Assembly (NCBI GenBank): GCA_963667005.1
Contig: OY762937.1
Location: 1-64,000 of the forward strand
Direction: 5' to 3'
Source: G963662605 sp963667005
Lineage (GTDB): Bacteria > Bacteroidota > Ignavibacteria > Ignavibacteriales > Ignavibacteriaceae
Length of the DNA: 64,000 nucleotides
Shown: in pieces, positions 26,584 to 35,960 of the stretch
How the letters are laid out: each line of letters starts with the position of its first letter
Numbering within the stretch: position 1 is the stretch's first letter
Made by a program: the position numbers and the translations under genes
The notes under the pieces: model-generated
Database searches by the model: none
Seen by the model: only the letters and a program-made list of their open reading frames with translations
Told to the model about the DNA's origin: nothing

Positions 26584-28536
26584 TTATATTTCAAATTGTT
26601 TTTCAATTGCGCTCAATTCGTTTTGGAGTTTCTCCCAATCGTCCAAAAGTTGCTGTAAATCTTTTTTACACTGCTGATACGTTAAAGTAGTATCCTTAGA
26701 AAGCTGGGGATCGGAATATGTTGCCGGCTCTGAAAGCTTTCGTTCACATTCGGCAATCTTAGCCTCGGTCAGTTCAATAGATAACTCGACCTTGCTAATC
26801 TTCTCAACGATTCCTTTAGTGCTGCGGAATTTTTTTTGCCGCAGCTCAGCCTCTTGCCTTTTAACCTCTTTCCGTGAAAGTCCGGAATTATCCTTTGAAG
26901 ACGTTTTGACTTCTTCGCTCTTTCCGAGAGCTTCCTCTTCCTTCTTTTCGATATAATATTGAATGCCGCCGTTATATAGCTTAATACTAGCGGGATGCAC
27001 TTCAAGTATTTTTTGTGCAATAGGTGTAAGGAAATCTATATCATGAGAAACGAGCAATACAGTTCCTGTAAAATCAACGAGCGCCTTTTGTAAAATAGCT
27101 TTAGAAGCTATATCAAGATGGTTGGTCGGTTCGTCAAAAACCAGCAGATTTGCTTTTGCCAACATGACCTTAAGTAACGAAACACGACTTTTTTCACCGC
27201 CGGAAAGAACCCCAATCTTTTTAAAGACATCATCGCCGGAAAACAGGAATACTCCTGCCAGCGAACGAAGCTGCGCTAAGGTCTTTTGTTCGGCGAATGT
27301 CGCAAGCGTTTCTATCACATCCATTTCATTATCAAGTGAATCTGCTATATCCTGCGCATAATACGCGAGAGAAACGTTATGCCCGAGTACACACTCACCC
27401 GATGTCGGCTTCAACACTCCTGCGATTATTTTGGCGAGTGTAGTTTTACCGGCTCCATTCGGACCTACGAATGCAATTTTTTCTCCGCGTTCTATCTCAA
27501 ACGAGAATCCGGAAATTATTTCCTTTACCGCATAGGCGTGATGAAGATTTTTAATGGTACACACTATTTTCCCGCTTGGCGGAGCTTCATCAAACGAAAA
27601 ATCAAGAATGTCTTCTGTATCAGGATTTTCCAACACCTCAATTTTTTCGAGCTGTTTTATGCGGCTTTGCACCTGCTTTGCTTTTGTCGCCTTATATCTG
27701 AACCGCTCAATAAACTGCTGTGTCTCTTTTATTTTTTTCTGCTGCAGTAAAACGCGGTGTTCAAGTTCAACCACCCGGTTCTTTTTATATTCGAGATAGT
27801 CATCATACTTCCCTTTGTAAAAAGATACGGTTCCAAGGAAAATTTCCAGCGTACGATTTGTAATCTGATTAACGAAATATTTATCGTGGGAAATAACAAG
27901 AATAGAGCCGCGATAATCTTTAAGATAAGCGGTCAGCCATTTTTGCGAGTCGATATCTAAATGGTTTGTCGGTTCATCGAGGAGAATGATATCCGGATAC
28001 GCCAAAAGGATTTTTGCAAGAGCAATGCGCATCTGCCATCCTCCGGAAAACTCATCACTCTTTTTTTCGAAATCCTCATCAGAAAATCCGAGTCCGCGCA
28101 GAATGACGCTGATTTTCATATCCAATTTATACGAATCCAGATCTTCAAGGCGGTGATGGACCGAGCCGAGCTGATATATGAGCTCGTTATGCCTCTCGTC
28201 ATTCGTATCAACAGCCTCAAGTTCTTCGAGAATTTCTTTTTCTTTTTCCTGAAGGCCGATAATATCTTCGGCGGCAGAACGAACTTCATCCAGCAGAAGT
28301 TTACCGGTATGATAGATAATATCCTGCGGCAAATATCCGATGGTAAGTTTTTTTTGTTTAATTATTTTTCCGGATTCGGGCTGCAGCTGTCCGATAAGCA
28401 TTTTAAATAGCGACGATTTGCCGGAACCATTGGAACCGACAAGAGCAATTTTATCGCCGCTGTTTATTTTTAAATTGACATTCTTGTAAAGGTATTCCCC
28501 GGAAAATTGCAGTGAAAGGTCAACAATATCAATCAT
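26584..28536 (-). CDS. ABC-F family ATPase (ribosome-associated type)
   Basis: 650 residues with two ABC domains and no membrane part. First Walker A GSNGSGKSS at 34-42 with signature FSGGWQMR and Walker B IILLDEPTNHLD; second Walker A GPNGAGKTT near 355 with LSGGEKSR and LLVFDEPTNHLD. The interdomain linker (about 240-300, rich in Lys/Gln/Arg) is the P-site interaction motif of ABC-F proteins, and a C-terminal coiled coil (about 555-650) is present as in Uup/YdiF-like members. These act in translation at the ribosome. The subfamily (Uup, EttA, resistance type) is not fixed by eye; the C-terminal coiled coil suggests Uup/YdiF. Confidence 0.9.
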   Translation of the reverse strand: MIDIVDLSLQFSGEYLYKNVNLKINSGDKIALVGSNGSGKSSLFKMLIGQLQPESGKIIKQKKLTIGYLPQDIIYHTGKLLLDEVRSAAEDIIGLQEKEKEILEELEAVDTNDERHNELIYQLGSVHHRLEDLDSYKLDMKISVILRGLGFSDEDFEKKSDEFSGGWQMRIALAKILLAYPDIILLDEPTNHLDIDSQKWLTAYLKDYRGSILVISHDKYFVNQITNRTLEIFLGTVSFYKGKYDDYLEYKKNRVVELEHRVLLQQKKIKETQQFIERFRYKATKAKQVQSRIKQLEKIEVLENPDTEDILDFSFDEAPPSGKIVCTIKNLHHAYAVKEIISGFSFEIERGEKIAFVGPNGAGKTTLAKIIAGVLKPTSGECVLGHNVSLAYYAQDIADSLDNEMDVIETLATFAEQKTLAQLRSLAGVFLFSGDDVFKKIGVLSGGEKSRVSLLKVMLAKANLLVFDEPTNHLDIASKAILQKALVDFTGTVLLVSHDIDFLTPIAQKILEVHPASIKLYNGGIQYYIEKKEEEALGKSEEVKTSSKDNSGLSRKEVKRQEAELRQKKFRSTKGIVEKISKVELSIELTEAKIAECERKLSEPATYSDPQLSKDTTLTYQQCKKDLQQLLDDWEKLQNELSAIEKQFEI

Positions 28537-28583
28537 GGGACAACTTATGTAAAATCACTATGCACACAAAAATCATTTTGAAC

Positions 28584-29507
28584 TTATTTTACTGAATATT
28601 CCTGACCGATTTCATTGTATGCACGAATCTGCCGGCTGTTTCTTGTATTGACGAATACGCTATCCTTCTGACGAAAAGTAAAGTATACCGAATCAATTGG
28701 TGTCGAGGTAGTACCACTGTCTACAAATAAATACTCACACCAGTCAGGATATTTGTCTTTATTAACATCAACCAGTGTCCGTTTACAGTTAATGCCCTCG
28801 TATGTTTCCATTGGCATTGGTTTGTTGAACATACCATTGGTCATAAAATAGTTGTAGTCTATGTGGCCTGAACTACGGGCATCATGAAAATTTATTCTGA
28901 TATATTGAATACCATGCGCCGCCCATGTTTCACGATACATTCTGTTGAATCCACCGTGGGTGGGAACCGGTGTTTCCCATATCAGCTGGAACGAACTATT
29001 CTCATATTTGAACAGCGAAAGATAAAATAATGCCGTGCCGAGTTTGGTGCTGTCAAGATCAATAAAGCTTGCATCATACCCAATAACATTTTTTTGTTCA
29101 ATCAAACGGTCATCACTCTGACGTGACTTTGCAATGATTGCAAAAATGTAGGTGCCTCCGTTTTCTTTAGCATAAATAACCGCAGACTGTGGAGTGTTAT
29201 AACTCGATGTTCTGTCGTTATCTATCAAATACGTACCCTTTGGATAATTCCGGATAACATATTCCATCAAATCCAAAGTATCACCGGGATATCTGGATTT
29301 CGCCATTTTTTTCCGTTCAGCGAGATTGATTTCTTGAATGCTTAAATCTTTATTGCTATCATAAGCCACTTCTTCCTGCTGTGATGTGCCGCGGTTGGAC
29401 GAATCGCCACCGAGCCCACCATTAAAAAGAAATTGATAGCTTAAATAGCCGATTACTACTATGATAATTACAGCAAGTAGTATTAAAAATTTTTTCTTCT
29501 TAAACAA
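28584..29507 (-). CDS. Membrane-anchored hypothetical protein
   Basis: Not recognised. 307 residues: a basic start (MFKKKKF), one membrane helix at about 7-28, a Gly/Ser/Gln-rich linker (about 29-50) and a mostly beta-rich domain of ~250 residues that should lie in the periplasm. The segment VDVNKDKYPDWCEYLFVDSG resembles a calcium-binding or FG-GAP-like loop (written here within the 20-residue limit), suggesting a tracked-property or propeller-like fold, but this is weak. It sits between the ABC-F ATPase (47 bases downstream) and an M20 dipeptidase (26 bases upstream), all minus strand, so co-transcription with the dipeptidase is likely. Confidence 0.6.
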   Translation of the reverse strand: MFKKKKFLILLAVIIIVVIGYLSYQFLFNGGLGGDSSNRGTSQQEEVAYDSNKDLSIQEINLAERKKMAKSRYPGDTLDLMEYVIRNYPKGTYLIDNDRTSSYNTPQSAVIYAKENGGTYIFAIIAKSRQSDDRLIEQKNVIGYDASFIDLDSTKLGTALFYLSLFKYENSSFQLIWETPVPTHGGFNRMYRETWAAHGIQYIRINFHDARSSGHIDYNYFMTNGMFNKPMPMETYEGINCKRTLVDVNKDKYPDWCEYLFVDSGTTSTPIDSVYFTFRQKDSVFVNTRNSRQIRAYNEIGQEYSVK

Positions 29508-29533
29508 AGAGATACCTCATTTGATAAATCATG

Positions 29534-30898
29534 TTACTTTGCGAATTCATCAATAAAATATGCCGAACTTAATATGCCGAGCATAAAGTGTTTTAAATCG
29601 AAATGCTCGTTCGGTGAATGCAAGTTCTCCGAACTCAATCCTAATCCCATCAGAACAGATGGCGCTTTTAATACCGTTGCAAAGGTTGCGACCACGGGAA
29701 TGCTTCCGCCATCACGCATGTAGACAATTTTCTTTCCGAACGCTTTTTCCATCGCGGCAGATGCTGCGATAGTAGCTCTATTCTCAAGCGGAGTAATAAC
29801 AGCATCGCCACCGTGAAGGGATTGAACTTTTACCGATACACTTTTGGGCGCTAATTGCTTGATATAGTTTGTAAAAAGTTTCTCGATCTTTTTAGGCGTT
29901 TGATAAGGGACCAATCGCATGCTGATCTTTGCCGTAGCCTTTGAAGGAATAATTGTCATTGCCCCGGCTCCTGTCCAACCGCCAAAGATACCGTTACAGT
30001 CGAGTGTCGGACGTGCCCAGGCACGCTCAAGTGTTGTGTAACCTTTTTCGCCTTGCAGCTCTTTCACGCCGATACTTTTTTTATAGTCGCGTTCGTTGAA
30101 CTTTAATCTTTTAAAATTCTCTTTCTCTTTCTTTGTCAGTTTTAAGACGTCATTGTAAAAGCCCGGAATAGTTACGCGCCCGTCTTTATCATGAAGTTTG
30201 GCAATCATTCCCGATAAAATGTTAATCGGATTTCCTACAGCGCCGCCATATGTGCCGGAATGTAAATCTTTATCCGGTCCGGTAACTTCAACTTCCATGT
30301 ACGCCAAACCGCGCAATCCGTATGTCAAAGTAGGAACGCCCGGAGCAAAAAGCTCAGTATCCGAGATTACCACGGTATCGCATTTTAATAATTCCTTGTT
30401 TGCCTCGATGAATATATCAAGATTGGGACTCCCAATTTCTTCTTCTCCTTCAAGCAGGAATTTAATATTCAGTGGCAAAGCACCCGTGTTTTTAAAATAT
30501 GCTTCAACACTTTTGATATGAACAAACAGCTGACCTTTATCATCAGTTGCGCCACGAGCCCAAAGTTTGTTATCCTTGATAACGGGTTCAAAAGGAGGTG
30601 TATTCCATAAATCAAGAGGGTCAACCGGCTGAACATCATAATGGCCATAAATCAGTACTGTCGGTTTTCCGGGAGCACCGAGCCATTCCCCGTATACAAT
30701 GGGATGGCCTTCTGTCTGATAAATATTTACTTTGCTTAAGCCCGCTGACTTAAGTTTATCGGCGACGAACGATGCGGCCTTTTGCATATCCTTGTTATTT
30801 TCAGGCAGCGCACTTATACTGGGGATGCGAAGAAACTCTTTCAATTCTTCAATATAGCGCGTTTCATTTTCTTTAATATATGATGTAATGGCTTTCAT
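29534..30898 (-). CDS. M20-family dipeptidase/metallopeptidase
   Basis: 454 residues, cytoplasmic (no signal peptide). Di-zinc ligands of clan MH are visible in order: YGHYDVQP (His/Asp), GATDDKGQ (Asp), LEGEEEIGS (Glu-Glu catalytic/bridging), ISDTELF (Asp) and NLHSPNE (His near the C-terminus). A lid/dimerisation domain interrupts the catalytic domain (about 205-355). The pattern is that of the CNDP/carnosine-dipeptidase-like branch that cleaves dipeptides and related amides. ATG at 30898. The gap to the divergent oxidoreductase gene (30899-31210) holds no gene. Confidence 0.9.
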   Translation of the reverse strand: MKAITSYIKENETRYIEELKEFLRIPSISALPENNKDMQKAASFVADKLKSAGLSKVNIYQTEGHPIVYGEWLGAPGKPTVLIYGHYDVQPVDPLDLWNTPPFEPVIKDNKLWARGATDDKGQLFVHIKSVEAYFKNTGALPLNIKFLLEGEEEIGSPNLDIFIEANKELLKCDTVVISDTELFAPGVPTLTYGLRGLAYMEVEVTGPDKDLHSGTYGGAVGNPINILSGMIAKLHDKDGRVTIPGFYNDVLKLTKKEKENFKRLKFNERDYKKSIGVKELQGEKGYTTLERAWARPTLDCNGIFGGWTGAGAMTIIPSKATAKISMRLVPYQTPKKIEKLFTNYIKQLAPKSVSVKVQSLHGGDAVITPLENRATIAASAAMEKAFGKKIVYMRDGGSIPVVATFATVLKAPSVLMGLGLSSENLHSPNEHFDLKHFMLGILSSAYFIDEFAK

Positions 30899-31210
30899 GT
30901 GTAACTCCGTGCAAACCCTGAATTGAAAATTCCTGGATTTTTGAAAATTAATGGAAATACCGGAATATCTCCGTTTTATATATAAACTTTAAAATACAAT
31001 AATTCTGTCAAAATTTGAATTAAATTATGAGTAACGGCAGCATTGCCACATCTTGAATGACCATTCAGATAAAAAATACTAATCTTAATGAATAAAAATT
31101 GGTAACTTTGTACACATGAACTGTTTAAGATTTCGCGTAAAAGAAAATACTGTTTCATGTACTATGTTTCGTTACGAGCTTTCCACATACTATTAGGATA
31201 GAAATTTCAT
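30899..31210. other. Divergent intergenic region without a gene
   Basis: 312 bases between the divergent M20 dipeptidase and oxidoreductase genes, AT-rich. It must hold both promoters. A minus-strand frame of 60 codons (30976-31158) has no start context or protein features. No repeat or strong hairpin was seen. Confidence 0.5.
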
Positions 31211-32209
31211 ATGCTGGATTTAGGAAAAATAAGATTCAAAAAATTGAAATGGGGAATTGCCGGGCTGGGTCATTATTCGGAAAATACAGTTATCCCGACC
31301 TTGGGGACAATCCGGAAAGCCAGAATAATGTCCGTTTATAGCTCAACGCCGGAGAGAGCTAAATTCATCAGCGAAAAGTATGATATCCCATATGCCTTCA
31401 GTGATTTCGACAAATTCTTAGACTCAGATATTGATGCCGTGTATATCGGCAGTGCGAACTGTGACCACTACGAACAGGTACTTAAGGCTGCAGCGGCAAA
31501 GAAACATATTTTATGTGATAAGCCTCTTGCACTCACCGCACTCCAAGCCCGCGAGATGGTTCAAAAATGCAAAGAGAACAATGTTCAACTGGCAGTAAAT
31601 TATGTATACCGCTTTCATCCTCTTGCATATAAAGTAAAGGAATTGATCGCCAATAAAGCTATCGGCAATCTGGTGCATATCAACGCGCACTTTAACATCA
31701 ATTTTCCGCCGGATAATAATTTCCGTTTTATTAAATCAAAAAGCGGCGGCGGGGCGATGCGTGATCTGGGCAGCCACCTGCTCGATTTATTTCGTTATTT
31801 CGGCGGCGAGATGGAGCCTGTTTCCTGTATAATGGATAATGTCATTTTCAAAAGTGAAGTTGAAGACTTTGCCTCAGGCACATTGAAATTTGAAAACGGA
31901 GGTTACGCTTCGTTCCTGGTCTCGACGAACGTAGGGAAGGCTTTCAACCGGATCGAGATTATCGGTAGCGACGGCAGCATTTGTCTGGAAAAACTTATCG
32001 GGCAAAAGCAGGCTTCGGCAAAGATGACCATTCTGCTCGAGAAAGAGGCAAAGATGGCTTTCCGTAAACGAGCCAATAAAGTTCAGCGCGGATTAAAACT
32101 GATAACCGGTGCCTTTATTAAAAACAAACCTGCACTGGCAACCGGAGAAGACGGTTTAGCCAGTTTAGAATTAATCGAAAAGCTGGAAGCTTTGGCGGGA
32201 AGAAAGTAA
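31211..32209 (+). CDS. Gfo/Idh/MocA-family oxidoreductase
   Basis: 332 residues. N-terminal Rossmann domain with GIAGLGHYSE at 15-24 (GxGxxG-type NAD(P) motif), then AVYIGSANCDHYEQV and the family's HILCDKPLA segment, whose Lys is catalytic in most members. The C-terminal half is the alpha/beta GFO_IDH_MocA domain with DLGSHLLDLFRYFGG holding the usual His. Substrates are sugars, inositols or related polyols; which one is not given by the sequence. It is a lone plus-strand gene whose stop lies 2 bases from the convergent tonB stop. Confidence 0.88.
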   Translation: MLDLGKIRFKKLKWGIAGLGHYSENTVIPTLGTIRKARIMSVYSSTPERAKFISEKYDIPYAFSDFDKFLDSDIDAVYIGSANCDHYEQVLKAAAAKKHILCDKPLALTALQAREMVQKCKENNVQLAVNYVYRFHPLAYKVKELIANKAIGNLVHINAHFNINFPPDNNFRFIKSKSGGGAMRDLGSHLLDLFRYFGGEMEPVSCIMDNVIFKSEVEDFASGTLKFENGGYASFLVSTNVGKAFNRIEIIGSDGSICLEKLIGQKQASAKMTILLEKEAKMAFRKRANKVQRGLKLITGAFIKNKPALATGEDGLASLELIEKLEALAGRK

Positions 32210-32211
32210 AT

Positions 32212-32922
32212 TTATTGCGCGATTGGAATGCTGATGTGCATCTGAACCTTCACCACCCTGCCTTTATCCTTGCCGGGACGAAAACGGGTTCTTTGCACTG
32301 CGGAGGCAATCATTTCATCAACCCCATGACCTACACCTTTGGCAATTTGCACTTTGCGGACAATCCCCGATTCATCAATGAAAGCCAACACATACACTGA
32401 TGCCGTTGAAGTGATGCCGCTGTTGGCAATCTGACTTTTCACCTTGCTGCGAATAGCCTCAACACCTCCGTATGGTTCAGGCATTTCTTCTACCGCCACG
32501 CGGTAAACATCCTGATTCTGATAAGCAACTCCGCTGCCCGCTCCCGTTCCATATCCTTCACCCCCGCTGCCTTTAGACGCAATTGCCTCACCCGCATCGC
32601 CGTTTTTGAATCCTGTTGTGGATCCGCCGCCGGTTTGATTGTTGGGAATATTTTTCGATTGAGTGAGGACAACATCTTTTTTTGCAACCTGTACTTTTGC
32701 ATTCTGCAGGGGTTGTTGTTCGGAGGTCTCTTTTGGTGTGGCTGTTTCTTTTTCAGGTACGAAATCGGCAGCAATAAAATTCTGCACAATAGCAGTACCT
32801 GAATTTTTATTTGAATTCTGGGAAATGAACAAGAATGTCAGTATGGCTCCATGCAGAAGAACAGCGATGCCAAAAGAATAGACATCCTTTTGGCTCAGGT
32901 ATTTCTTAAGAAAAGCGCTCAT
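32212..32922 (-). CDS. tonB: Energy transducer TonB
   Basis: 236 residues: a short cytoplasmic start, one membrane helix (about 15-35, GIAVLLHGAILTFLF), a Gln/Thr/Gly-rich periplasmic linker (about 45-145) and a C-terminal TonB domain (about 150-236) with VYVLAFIDESGIVRKVQIAKG and RTRFRPGKDKGRVV (listed as separate short pieces). TonB passes proton-motive force from ExbBD to outer-membrane receptors. Third gene of exbB-exbD-tonB, 19 bases past exbD. A second TonB-like gene is at 38736-39419. Confidence 0.88.
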   Translation of the reverse strand: MSAFLKKYLSQKDVYSFGIAVLLHGAILTFLFISQNSNKNSGTAIVQNFIAADFVPEKETATPKETSEQQPLQNAKVQVAKKDVVLTQSKNIPNNQTGGGSTTGFKNGDAGEAIASKGSGGEGYGTGAGSGVAYQNQDVYRVAVEEMPEPYGGVEAIRSKVKSQIANSGITSTASVYVLAFIDESGIVRKVQIAKGVGHGVDEMIASAVQRTRFRPGKDKGRVVKVQMHISIPIAQ

Positions 32923-32941
32923 GAATAAATGTTCGTTTCTC

Positions 32942-33373
32942 TTATTGCCCGGCTGCAGGCGCTACTTTTGTTGTTGCTATCAGTATTTTAGATGCACCCG
33001 CGGTTTTTACCAAATCGAGGAGTTTAACAAACTGTCCGTGTAGAACACTTTGATCTGCCTTAACGATTACTTCGCTTGAACCCTTGGTGACAAAATGCAC
33101 CTTCAGAGTCTGAATGAGCGATGCAGGAGCAACCACAACATTATCTATGATGTATTCGTTATTGCTTGATAAATATACTTCCACGCCCTGATTAACCTGA
33201 GTCTCAGCCGAAACTGCTTTTGGAAGTTTAATATTAAAAGCACCGCTCAATAAAAACGGACTCGTGATCATAAATATTACCAGCAGTACCAGAATAACAT
33301 CGGTAAACGGGGTAATATTTATTTCCGAAAATTCTTTATCCGGCTGAGTGTGTCGTCTTCTCATTATTCTCAC
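32942..33373 (-). CDS. exbD: ExbD-family biopolymer transport protein
   Basis: 143 residues. Single N-terminal membrane helix with the essential aspartate (Asp25) in NITPFTDVILVLLVIFMI, followed by a periplasmic domain with the family-typical IKADQSVLHGQFVKLLDL. Forms the proton channel with ExbB. It lies 8 bases after exbB and 19 before tonB on the minus strand. TolR is the alternative name, but the tonB neighbour supports ExbD. Confidence 0.92.
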   Translation of the reverse strand: MRIMRRRHTQPDKEFSEINITPFTDVILVLLVIFMITSPFLLSGAFNIKLPKAVSAETQVNQGVEVYLSSNNEYIIDNVVVAPASLIQTLKVHFVTKGSSEVIVKADQSVLHGQFVKLLDLVKTAGASKILIATTKVAPAAGQ

Positions 33374-33381
33374 TCACTCCG

Positions 33382-34029
33382 TTAGTTTTTTACCAGGTAA
33401 ATTAATTCGCGGATAGCTCCGTCAAAAAACGGCATCTGCAATTTTAATTTCTTGGCGAAATAGTTATAAATCATAACCGATGGGATAGCAACAAAGAGTC
33501 CGGTCGCAGTAGCGATAAGAGCCTCGGCAATACCACTGATAACATTTGAGTAGTTGGTCGCATTTCCCTGAACGGACAACGCCGCAAATGATTTAATAAT
33601 ACCGACAACGGTACCGAACAATCCGATGAAGGGAGTAATACTTCCTAATGTAGCCGGAACACCGAGTCCTTTTTCATATGAAACTAACTCTTTATCGAGT
33701 TCATTCAATGCACCTTCTTCAAGTTTTTCAGTAGTCAGGTGACTGTTCTCGATGATAAAAATAAATACCGGCAGCAACGGCGAAGAATATTTAACACCGA
33801 ATTTTTTCCACTTTGCACTATTCAAATATTCCAAAGCTTCTTTTACCTGACGGTTCTTCATGTAATCTTTTGTTTTTCTTATGACCTGATTCAAGATTGA
33901 TTCTTTTATTCCCTGAAATTGAAGCCATTTATCAATAGCGACTTTCAGTGAAATAATTGAGCAAATAATAAGTACATAAACAGTGAAACCACCTTTATGG
34001 ATTAAATCTAAGATTGATTCAAACTGCAC
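33382..34029 (-). CDS. exbB: ExbB/TolQ/MotA-family proton channel protein
   Basis: 215 residues with three membrane helices: about 14-34, then TPFIGLFGTVVGIIKSF near 135-155, and IAEALIATATGLFVAIPSV near 170-190. The last two carry the conserved Thr/Gly residues lining the ExbBD pore. The long cytoplasmic loop (35-130) is Lys-rich, as usual. First gene of the exbB-exbD-tonB unit; dprA lies 92 bases upstream on the same strand. Confidence 0.92.
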   Translation of the reverse strand: MQFESILDLIHKGGFTVYVLIICSIISLKVAIDKWLQFQGIKESILNQVIRKTKDYMKNRQVKEALEYLNSAKWKKFGVKYSSPLLPVFIFIIENSHLTTEKLEEGALNELDKELVSYEKGLGVPATLGSITPFIGLFGTVVGIIKSFAALSVQGNATNYSNVISGIAEALIATATGLFVAIPSVMIYNYFAKKLKLQMPFFDGAIRELIYLVKN

Positions 34030-34120
34030 GTTCTCTTCCTTTCGTCTATAACAAATTCAGATATATAAGATACTATAAAAATCTCATCTACAAATGTAAG
34101 AAACTTTCACCTTGTTTGAA

Positions 34121-35245
34121 TCATATGGCGACAAACATTTTACCGGGTAATTGCTTCACCATGCCCTTGAATTCAAGCGACAACAGATAGACCAGGCAGT
34201 CCGAAACCGATAGTGTGGTCATGTTGGCGATGGTATCAATCTGTACCGGTTCAGAACCGATTACCTGCATAAGTTTTTGCTCAAAGAGGTTTAAGGTGCT
34301 GAGTATTTTTTCTTTTTCGGCAGTGGTTGAAAGCTTTGCCTTCTGTGCACCGATTTCCACCAGAATGTCGTTCGTATTGATAACCAGTTTAGCCTCGCCT
34401 CTTTGAATCAAAGCCAGGGTGCCTTCAGATTGGCGTACACCGACATTACCGGGAACTGCAAAAACCTCCCGTCCCTGATCAAGAGCTAATTTTGCAGTGA
34501 TCATCGCCCCGCCGGTCATACCAGTTTCAACAACCACAACACCTCTGCTTAAACCTGAGATAATTCTGTTTCTTTTCGGGAAATTGGGAGCGTCGGGGAA
34601 AGTCCCGATGGGAAATTCGGAAATTAACGCACCATTCTTTACTATTTCGGTACTAAGGCTCTTGTTTTCCGCCGGATACATGATATCCACGCCGCTGCCC
34701 ATAACTGCAATAGTGCGCCCGCCATTCTGAACCGTGGTTCTATGCGCAACCGTATCAACGCCTCTTGCCAATCCGCTGACTATGGTAATACCTGATTGCA
34801 CAAGTTCTTCCGTTAATTGTGCAGTTACATGTTTTCCGTATTGCGTTGGAATTCTTGTGCCCACCACAGCGACAGACTTCTCCTCTTCCGGAGGCAGCTG
34901 GCCGAGAATGTAAATAACTAAAGGGGGATCATATATATTTCGCAGAATGGCGGGATATTCTTCATCCCAAAACGTAAGGTATCGGGCTCCAATGTCGTTG
35001 AGTTTTTCTGTTTCCTGAATCAGTGTTTCGTAAAACTCATCTTTTCTCTTAAAGGCGATTTTTAATCGTTTGGCGAGTTCAGTATTGATACCTTCGATAG
35101 AACAAAGGTCACGCAGCGCTGCATGTTCAAGTTCATCTGCCTTTGGAAATGCGTTAAGAACATTTCGTAGTTTTACCGGCCCGATGCCTTCAACAGTTAG
35201 CAATAAACGTATGTTGAAATAAAATGAGTCCGTCTCCCCACCCAT
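34121..35245 (-). CDS. dprA: DNA-processing protein DprA
   Basis: 374 residues. N-terminal helix-hairpin-helix/SAM-like part (LLTVEGIGPVKLRNVL, about 13-28), a central Rossmann (DprA/Smf) domain with YPAILRNIYDPP, VVGTRIPTQYG, SGLARGVDTVAH, SGVDIMYPAEN, FPKRNRIISGLS and TGGAMITAKLALDQGR, and a C-terminal winged-helix domain (about 310-374). DprA protects incoming single-stranded DNA and loads RecA, so natural transformation is possible. The Ser of the usual GSR motif is Thr here (GTR). It lies between exbB and the BMC vertex gene, which ends 16 bases upstream. Confidence 0.95.
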   Translation of the reverse strand: MGGETDSFYFNIRLLLTVEGIGPVKLRNVLNAFPKADELEHAALRDLCSIEGINTELAKRLKIAFKRKDEFYETLIQETEKLNDIGARYLTFWDEEYPAILRNIYDPPLVIYILGQLPPEEEKSVAVVGTRIPTQYGKHVTAQLTEELVQSGITIVSGLARGVDTVAHRTTVQNGGRTIAVMGSGVDIMYPAENKSLSTEIVKNGALISEFPIGTFPDAPNFPKRNRIISGLSRGVVVVETGMTGGAMITAKLALDQGREVFAVPGNVGVRQSEGTLALIQRGEAKLVINTNDILVEIGAQKAKLSTTAEKEKILSTLNLFEQKLMQVIGSEPVQIDTIANMTTLSVSDCLVYLLSLEFKGMVKQLPGKMFVAI

Positions 35246-35261
35246 AAAAGAAATTTAAGAA

Positions 35262-35534
35262 TCAGTTATAGCTTAATGTATCTACGATAGCGACAATGAT
35301 TGAATGAACAGGTGCTTTGTTATGCCCCAAAATTTGCTGAACGGCAGAACCTTCTTGTGTTACCAAAACCGTATCCCCGATCCCTGAATCCATCAGATCA
35401 ATAGCAACAATATCTTTTTTACCGATAAAATTGCCTTCAAGATCAACAGTTCTAATCAGCATCAATTTATGACCATTAAGATGCTGGTTTTTCTGTGTGG
35501 AAACGATGTTCCCCTTAACTTTTGCCAATAGCAT
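35262..35534 (-). CDS. Bacterial microcompartment vertex protein (EutN/CcmL family), orphan
   Basis: 90 residues matching the EutN/CcmL pentamer that caps microcompartment vertices: it starts LLAKVKGNIVSTQKNQHLNGHKLM (the conserved G-x-V-x-ST-x-K start, given in part: KVKGNIVSTQKN), then VAIDLMDSGIGDTVLVTQEGSA, a GxGDxVLV-like motif typical of the family, and VHSIIVAIVDT at the end. No hexameric shell protein or encapsulated enzyme is near. It lies between a 2-helix membrane protein (directly adjacent, shared boundary at 35534/35535) and dprA (16-base gap). Function in this setting is unknown; orphan pentamer proteins may have roles outside shells. Confidence 0.85.
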   Translation of the reverse strand: MLLAKVKGNIVSTQKNQHLNGHKLMLIRTVDLEGNFIGKKDIVAIDLMDSGIGDTVLVTQEGSAVQQILGHNKAPVHSIIVAIVDTLSYN

Positions 35535-35804
35535 TTAATTTACCTCGCTTGGCTCACTTTTTTTCTTGCGATATAATATTGCTGCGGGAAAAATAATCGC
35601 GTATCCGATGAATAACAAAATTGGAGAAATGACTAACGATGAGAAACTATTCCAGGGTTGAACCGACATATAAAAGAACCCTACAACGCAAACAATTATT
35701 CCGGCAAGGAATAGGATATAGTTTTCTTTTTCCCAATATGCAAGAAATGGAGGGATAATACTTTTTCTTTGGGTTTTGTGCGTTTTTCTAACTTTTTGTG
35801 CCAT
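35535..35804 (-). CDS. Small membrane protein, two helices (DUF3098-like)
   Basis: 89 residues from the ATG at 35804; the frame could also start at a TTG two codons earlier. A basic N-terminus (MAQKVRKTHKTQRKS) is followed by two membrane helices at about 28-48 and 56-78 with a short loop, and a basic C-terminus. The layout and phrases such as ENYILFLAGI and FIGYAIIFPAAILY resemble the DUF3098 family, often found in Bacteroidota near division genes, but this is by eye only. Its stop abuts the orphan BMC vertex gene, so these two and dprA are likely one transcript. Confidence 0.6.
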   Translation of the reverse strand: MAQKVRKTHKTQRKSIIPPFLAYWEKENYILFLAGIIVCVVGFFYMSVQPWNSFSSLVISPILLFIGYAIIFPAAILYRKKKSEPSEVN

Positions 35805-35821
35805 TTTCAAACCATTATAAT

Positions 35822-35866
35822 AGTTATAAAAAAATAAAAGCCCAGTGCTGGGGGGGACACTGGGCC
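35822..35866 (-). terminator. Terminator after the 82-residue gene
   Basis: Minus strand: GCCCAGTG/CACTGGGC stem (35840-35847 with 35858-35865) with a C-rich loop, followed by TTTTATTTTTTT. It ends the unit starting at 36209 and separates it from the gene at 35804. Confidence 0.8.
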
Positions 35867-35960
35867 GCTGTTGTTAGTTTACAGGTCAGGGGAGAAACCT
35901 GCAAACGAGGCAATACAAAAATATCATTTTTCCCTTAACGTGTCAAGCAAAAAAGATTTT

